Source of the DNA: Euperipatoides rowelli
Lineage: Eukaryota > Onychophora > Udeonychophora > Euonychophora > Peripatopsidae
NCBI GenBank assembly: GCA_003024985.2
Contig: PXIH01S0014545.1
DNA: 13,536 nucleotides
Reading direction: 5' to 3' (one strand)
Both the position numbers and the translations under genes were made by a program. Shown here piece by piece: positions 9,880-13,536 of this stretch. The number at the start of each line of letters is the position of its first letter. Positions within the stretch are counted from its first letter, which is position 1. The notes under the pieces are model-generated. The model saw nothing but the letters and a program-made list of their open reading frames with translations, made no database searches and was not told the origin of the DNA.

Positions 9880-10160
9880 GCGTCTGGTTCTCAGACCTAC
9901 CATTGTCATGTTAGACAATGTACTAACTTTAACCGTACACTGACCCTAACTCCAACATGAATAGAATCTAGAAAACTAAAAGATCTCTAACTTTAACTGC
10001 ATACTGACCTGAAATTCAACTTAAATATAAAAGCATAAATAAATAAATAAACAAATAAAACAACAGCCAATCAGAAGTCGGCTTGCAGATAGCATGCAAG
10101 CTGACCTCTGATGGGCTGTTTTTTGGCTGCTTTACAATGGTAGGTCTGAGATCTAGACAC
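9880..10160. mobile_element. 281-bp TA-flanked MITE with 27-bp inverted ends
   Basis: The ends 9880-9906 and 10134-10160 are inverted repeats with 24 of 27 matches, sharing the 18-base core TCTCAGACCTACCATTGT. TA dinucleotides lie immediately outside both ends (9878-9879 and 10161-10162), as expected for Tc1/mariner-type target duplication. Inside are an approximate direct repeat (CTAACTTTAAC at 9923 and 9987, 64 bp apart), a small hairpin at 9901-9920 and a large one at 10062-10120. There is no transposase. Copies of the end sequence also occur inside the hAT element at 6640-6699, so the family has moved more than once in this region. Confidence 0.8.
10062..10120. repeat. 26-bp stem hairpin inside the MITE
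   Basis: Arms 10062-10087 and 10095-10120 pair over 26 positions: 23 Watson-Crick pairs, one G-T and two mismatches, around the 7-base loop GATAGCA. Each arm includes GCTTGCA next to the loop. Size and shape resemble a short miRNA-like foldback, but processing cannot be judged from sequence. Confidence 0.8.
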
Positions 10161-10625
10161 TATACTTTTCAATAAATCAACAAAGTCTTTATGCTGGTTT
10201 CAGAGTAAAGGAAGTATGAAGCTTAATGGTCAATGCATGTTATGCTCTCACCTACTATCTCGTTCACATTTGGCGAGACATAATATGGTATCTATTTAGA
10301 AAGTGAATTTATTTCACTTTTAAATAATTAAATCTGTAAATTTGAGTAAATATGTATAAGTAATATATTTCCAGATTGTTTAAATGAAAAATCAAGTTAA
10401 GTATTTACGGCCTTAATCTTCTAATAAATTTTTGAAAACCTTTCCTATTAGAATCGTAATAAGATGATAAAGCTATCATATCATTCGCTTCATTATTTGT
10501 TCGAATGACTTGCAACAATATTTAGTTATAACAACTAAAGATTGGCGAGTCACCTATTCGGGTACTTGAACAGTAAGCTGGGTGATTGAATTACTGATCA
10601 TCAGATATACTGACTTGCACTCGTA

Positions 10626-10645
10626 GTATGAAGAATTCTTCATAC
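10626..10645. repeat. Perfect 20-bp palindrome
   Basis: GTATGAAGAATTCTTCATAC equals its own reverse complement, with no spacer. It may be a residue of an inverted-repeat element or a chance palindrome; no function is implied. Confidence 0.9.
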
Positions 10646-10750
10646 ATGGTGGCCATATTGGGAGGGGGGGGGGGTTCGGAAAGTAAAATCTTGTCGTATG
10701 TTTATTTAAACTAGGTCTCCAGTGTTGGTCAAAATTCGACCAATAAGAAA

Positions 10751-10790
10751 TTCCTTTGTAAAAAGCCGCCACTCCTTTGTCAAAAGCCGC
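10751..10790. repeat. Short tandem duplication, 21-bp period
   Basis: TTCCTTTGTAAAAAGCCGC (10751-10769) and CTCCTTTGTCAAAAGCCGC (10772-10790) match at 17 of 19 bases. Confidence 0.8.
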
Positions 10791-11097
10791 ACAACGCTAA
10801 ACAATGAATGTTTTAAATTTTATCTTTAAATTTTAGCTATTGCACTCCCTCTCCTTATAAACTTGAACTCTGCCAAATCTCACATTCTTCTGTGCACCTA
10901 ATATGCTTAAAAAGGGATCCAAAGTTTTCCCTTCACGTATTAATATATAGATGATATTCTAATTTTATTTTTAATTATTTATTGTTTCTACTTTTCAACG
11001 TAGGCTACATGTACATTAGCTTACATTTCATCCTCTTTATAAACGAAGATCTAGAATATCACCGTATATTTGTTAAATAGCCTAACTTTTCTAGTAA

Positions 11098-11245
11098 TCT
11101 ATTATAATAAAAGGATAGTTTGGTCACTTTAGTCATGATGTCTGTCTGTTACATTGCTCTATTTTCTGTCCATAGATGTCACTGTTATAGCAAGCTAAGA
11201 AGGAAGAAATTAATGTCCGTCATTTTTGACGGGCTTTTAAACTAA
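11098..11245 (+). mobile_element. Mini-Helitron, 148 bp, same family as 7891-8245
   Basis: It starts TCTATTATAATAAAAGG after an A and ends CTAA before a T, fitting Helitron termini. A perfect hairpin CCGTCATTTTTGACGG (six pairs, loop TTTT) is at 11217-11232, 9 bases before the CTAA, the same spacing as in the longer copy. Shared blocks with that copy are AGTTTGGTCACTTT near the 5' end, AGATGTC(A/G)CTGTT in the middle and CATTTTTGACGG at the 3' end. The start is very similar to the TCCTATATAATAAAAGG start I recall for bat Helitrons. No protein is encoded. Confidence 0.82.
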
Positions 11246-13052
11246 TAGGTTAAATAAATAAAATGCCCCATTTTTATTTTGTTAAAAATAAATTTTAAAT
11301 GTAGCCTATGATTTAAAAAAAAAAAAAAAAAAAATTAAACATTGAATTACTGTACAAAGTTTTATTTGACTTAGTCTACATATAGGCCTAATATGTTTTA
11401 TTTTTACGTTTACAGGCTCACTTTATTATATTTATTATTTATATTTACTGTATTATATCTCTCTCTCTAACGTTTTGTTTTCCTCGTCTCATTTTCATAC
11501 TGAACAGTTTTATGGTATTAGGTATATTTCTAAAAATAAATACTTGAAGGCATTGAACCATGCAGGCAGAGAAGAGAATTAGGGTAACTTGCTGATTGAA
11601 CGACTGCTTGGTATTATTTCACTATGACATGTGTTCAACCTTAACTGATCATAAACTAAAGTTTAATGTGGCTTGGCTTAGCTTGGAGTCTGCTGCTGCC
11701 AAAGAAGAACTGAGAAAGATGCCGGCACTCATGAGAAAAAGCATTTAGTAATGAATCAGACAATTCCAGATCTATAAAGAAATAATGTCCAGGTGGATAA
11801 AATAGAGTGAGTGAGATCAGTGAGATGGGATGTGTGTGTGCAAGGAGGGAGGGCGGGCGAAGATGGACAAAGAGGTTGATAAAAAAACCCTGCAAATTAC
11901 TAAGAATTGAGCAGAGAGCGATGATGAGGGAAATTTAATTTTACTTTAATTCATATTTCATTATCTAATTCATTTTAATTTTTAATGTTACAGTATCGTA
12001 TTTTTTATCAATATTTTTTTTCTAAAGTAAAACCCTGTTATTTTTTTTTAAAAAAATGAGCGGATCAATTTTGTTAAACCACCCCATCCCACTCCCCAAA
12101 CTAACCATCACCCCCCCCTCCCCCTCTTGCCATCATATTCAATGCTGAAAGATTTTCCCCAGCATTTAAAAGAACTAACAGTTCTGAGCTTACTATCATG
12201 GGAACTAATAAAAGACTTTATTGAAAATGTATCCATAATTAGAACAACCTTGATTTCAACGTTTTATTGAGTTATCATATCAGGTAAGGTAACAAAATTT
12301 TGTTATATAGGCCTATGGGGGGGGGGGGGGAGAAGAAATTCTTAATCATGAGCCGGCATTCAACTTTCATACTAATGGATCAACTTATTTGTGTACTTTT
12401 TTTTTTTTTGGCAAAGAATGAAAATGCTCAATGTTTATATTACTGTGTAGGCTACCGTACTTAGTTATATAATCAACATTGAGTTCCCGTTTTGATCCAA
12501 CTCATGAATGTAATTTTGCCATGTGAGATATTGTCATATTGAATTAAGGATCATTTATACTTTTACAGAAGAGGTCTCCGATCCATTTTAATCCATCTCA
12601 TAAACGGAGATGTATGCGTAAATGAGTTAGTACTTTTCCGCAGGGTTGTGTCTGTAATCAACAAAATTGCTCTATATACAATAGCCAATCACATTCCTCT
12701 TTATTTCCAAGTGTTATGGTTTCTATGTTTACATATCAAAATGAATTGCAATAAACGTCTAGTATTGTACAAAATATTTTAGTTTTACTTTATTTAAAAA
12801 CCTTTTTTAAATGGAAAACTTATATAATTTTTTTTAATTTGACTACATTTTTATAATGTGGATTTCAAATAATGTTACTGAGTGTTGTTAAAATGTGTAA
12901 GCATTCTTTTTTTTCTTTTTATTATGAATAAAGTATTTTTTTTTTTTAAAAAAAAATCATTTTCAAATACAAAAGTAACAATGTGTCTACTCTACTTAGA
13001 AACCTAAGATATATTGGTTCAATGGCTAACAAGATGGAGAGCAAATGGATAG
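11246..13052. other. Gene-free AT-rich stretch with homopolymers
   Basis: Contents include an A20 run (11315-11334), a C-rich patch (about 12079-12126) and a G14 run (12317-12330). The patch at 11650-11930 is less AT-rich and holds a 79-codon minus-strand frame (11656-11895) without a recognised domain, partly low-complexity from GTGAG and TGTG repeats on the plus strand. I see no inverted ends or LINE motifs. Confidence 0.5.
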
Positions 13053-13053
13053 N

Positions 13054-13137
13054 AAAAAAAAAAAAAAAAGCTTATCAATTTAGGGGGCCCATTTAATTTG
13101 CCGGCAGGGGGGCCCATAATCTGTAGATCCGGGCCTG
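13054..13137. repeat. A-run plus GC-rich repeat scrap
   Basis: An A16 run preceded by an ambiguous base N (13053) leads into GCTTATCAA, then GGGGGCCC, GCCGGC, a second GGGGGGCCC, and GATCCGGGCC. The base composition is unlike its flanks. The A-run plus GCTTATCAA is the same word that starts each unit of the minisatellite at 13346-13536. It is probably a fragment of a dispersed repeat of unknown class. Confidence 0.5.
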
Positions 13138-13345
13138 CTACAGTTAATATACACTTATCTAAAGTGGCCGTGATATAATCATTCAAAAATTTGAGGCTTT
13201 GGAAGTTTTGGTATATACAATACCATAGTACAGGGATGACAAATAGGCTGCACGGGTGCTGAAGACGGCACTTAAGCAATTTTTTGTCGGCACACCAGAC
13301 TGGACACCTAATAAAAATTTTAAAGTTTAAAAATGTCCACAGCCT

Positions 13346-13536
13346 AAAAAAAAAAGCTTCTCAAATCTGACAAAAGGGAAACAAAACGTCAATATTAAAA
13401 AAAAAGCTTATCAAATCTAACAAAAGAGAAACAAAACGTCAAATATTAAAAAAAAGGTTATCAAATCTGACATAAGAGAAACAAAACGTCAATATTAAAA
13501 AAAGCTTATCAAATCTGACAAGAGAAACAAAACTTC
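13346..13536. repeat. Minisatellite, 49-51 bp period, at least 3.8 units
   Basis: Units start at about 13346, 13397, 13448 and 13497; the last is cut by the window end. Each is an A-run, then (G/A)GCTTATCAAATCTGACA-like sequence, then GAAACAAAACGTC and AATATT. Unit lengths are 51, 51 and 49, varying mainly in A-run length, with about one to four substitutions between units. The array probably continues beyond the window. Confidence 0.92.

Larger units (their letters stand above)
10163..11097. other. Gene-free stretch with palindrome and short duplication
   Basis: A 72-codon minus-strand frame (10554-10772) has no recognised domain and crosses a poly-G run (10664-10674), so it is probably chance. 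The patch at about 10550-10795 is less AT-rich than its flanks and may be part of an old repeat. Confidence 0.45.

Noticed and set aside
10554-10772. 72-codon minus-strand frame
   Set aside because: Contains a proline run from a G homopolymer and a perfect palindrome; no domain seen.
11656-11895. 79-codon minus-strand frame with a hydrophobic start
   Set aside because: Residues follow simple-sequence DNA (GTGAG, TGTG, GGGCGGGC) and no family is recognised.
12570-12620. TCTCCG...CGGAGA inverted words
   Set aside because: Six-base arms about 30 bases apart are expected by chance and no flanking duplication exists.
13019-13279. 86-codon minus-strand frame
   Set aside because: Runs through the A16 run, the N and the GC-rich repeat scrap; the poly-F stretch is a homopolymer artefact.
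13231-13320. Sequence starting CAGGGATGAC considered as another hAT end
   Set aside because: Only the first five bases fit; no inverted partner or 8-bp duplication in the window.
1-13536. CRISPR array, tRNA, rRNA or bacterial operon features
   Set aside because: No spaced direct repeats of CRISPR type, no cloverleaf or rRNA core seen, and composition with LINE and Helitron remnants is that of an animal genome.

Overview
This is an AT-rich (roughly 70 percent), gene-poor stretch of a metazoan nuclear genome. I find no intact protein-coding gene, tRNA, rRNA or CRISPR array. Long A/T runs, C/G homopolymers, microsatellites, two decayed LINE reverse transcriptase remnants, hAT-type ends and mini-Helitrons all point to animal intergenic or intronic DNA. 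The 8-bp palindrome TAGGCCTA occurs five times where about 0.1 would be expected by composition. From memory, this word is also common in echinoderm and other marine invertebrate DNA, so I lean tentatively that way. The short open reading frames are mostly chance.

Layout. Bases 1-90 are the outer end of an hAT-like element cut by the window edge. Bases 106-2063 hold nothing I recognise. A CR1/L2-like LINE 3' end lies on the minus strand at 2175-2530. A matched pair of TTAA-flanked inverted ends lies at 3045-3070 and 5390-5415. A jockey-like LINE 3' end on the minus strand runs from about 7600 to 6043. It is split by an 850-bp non-autonomous hAT element (6090-6939) with a perfect 8-bp target duplication.

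The second half holds two mini-Helitrons of one family (7891-8245 and 11098-11245), a 245-bp inverted-repeat element with a perfect 8-bp target duplication (8705-8949), and a 281-bp TA-flanked MITE with a strong internal hairpin (9880-10160). The rest is AT-rich DNA without recognisable genes. The window ends in a GC-rich repeat scrap (about 13054-13137) and a minisatellite with a 49-51 bp period that runs off the right edge.

The elements share no pathway. Their arrangement is a record of insertions: the LINE came first, the hAT landed in it, and the hAT carries inside it a back-to-back pair of sequences matching the ends of the MITE at 9880-10160. I see no convincing new cellular system. The best leads are these small DNA-transposon families and their structure.
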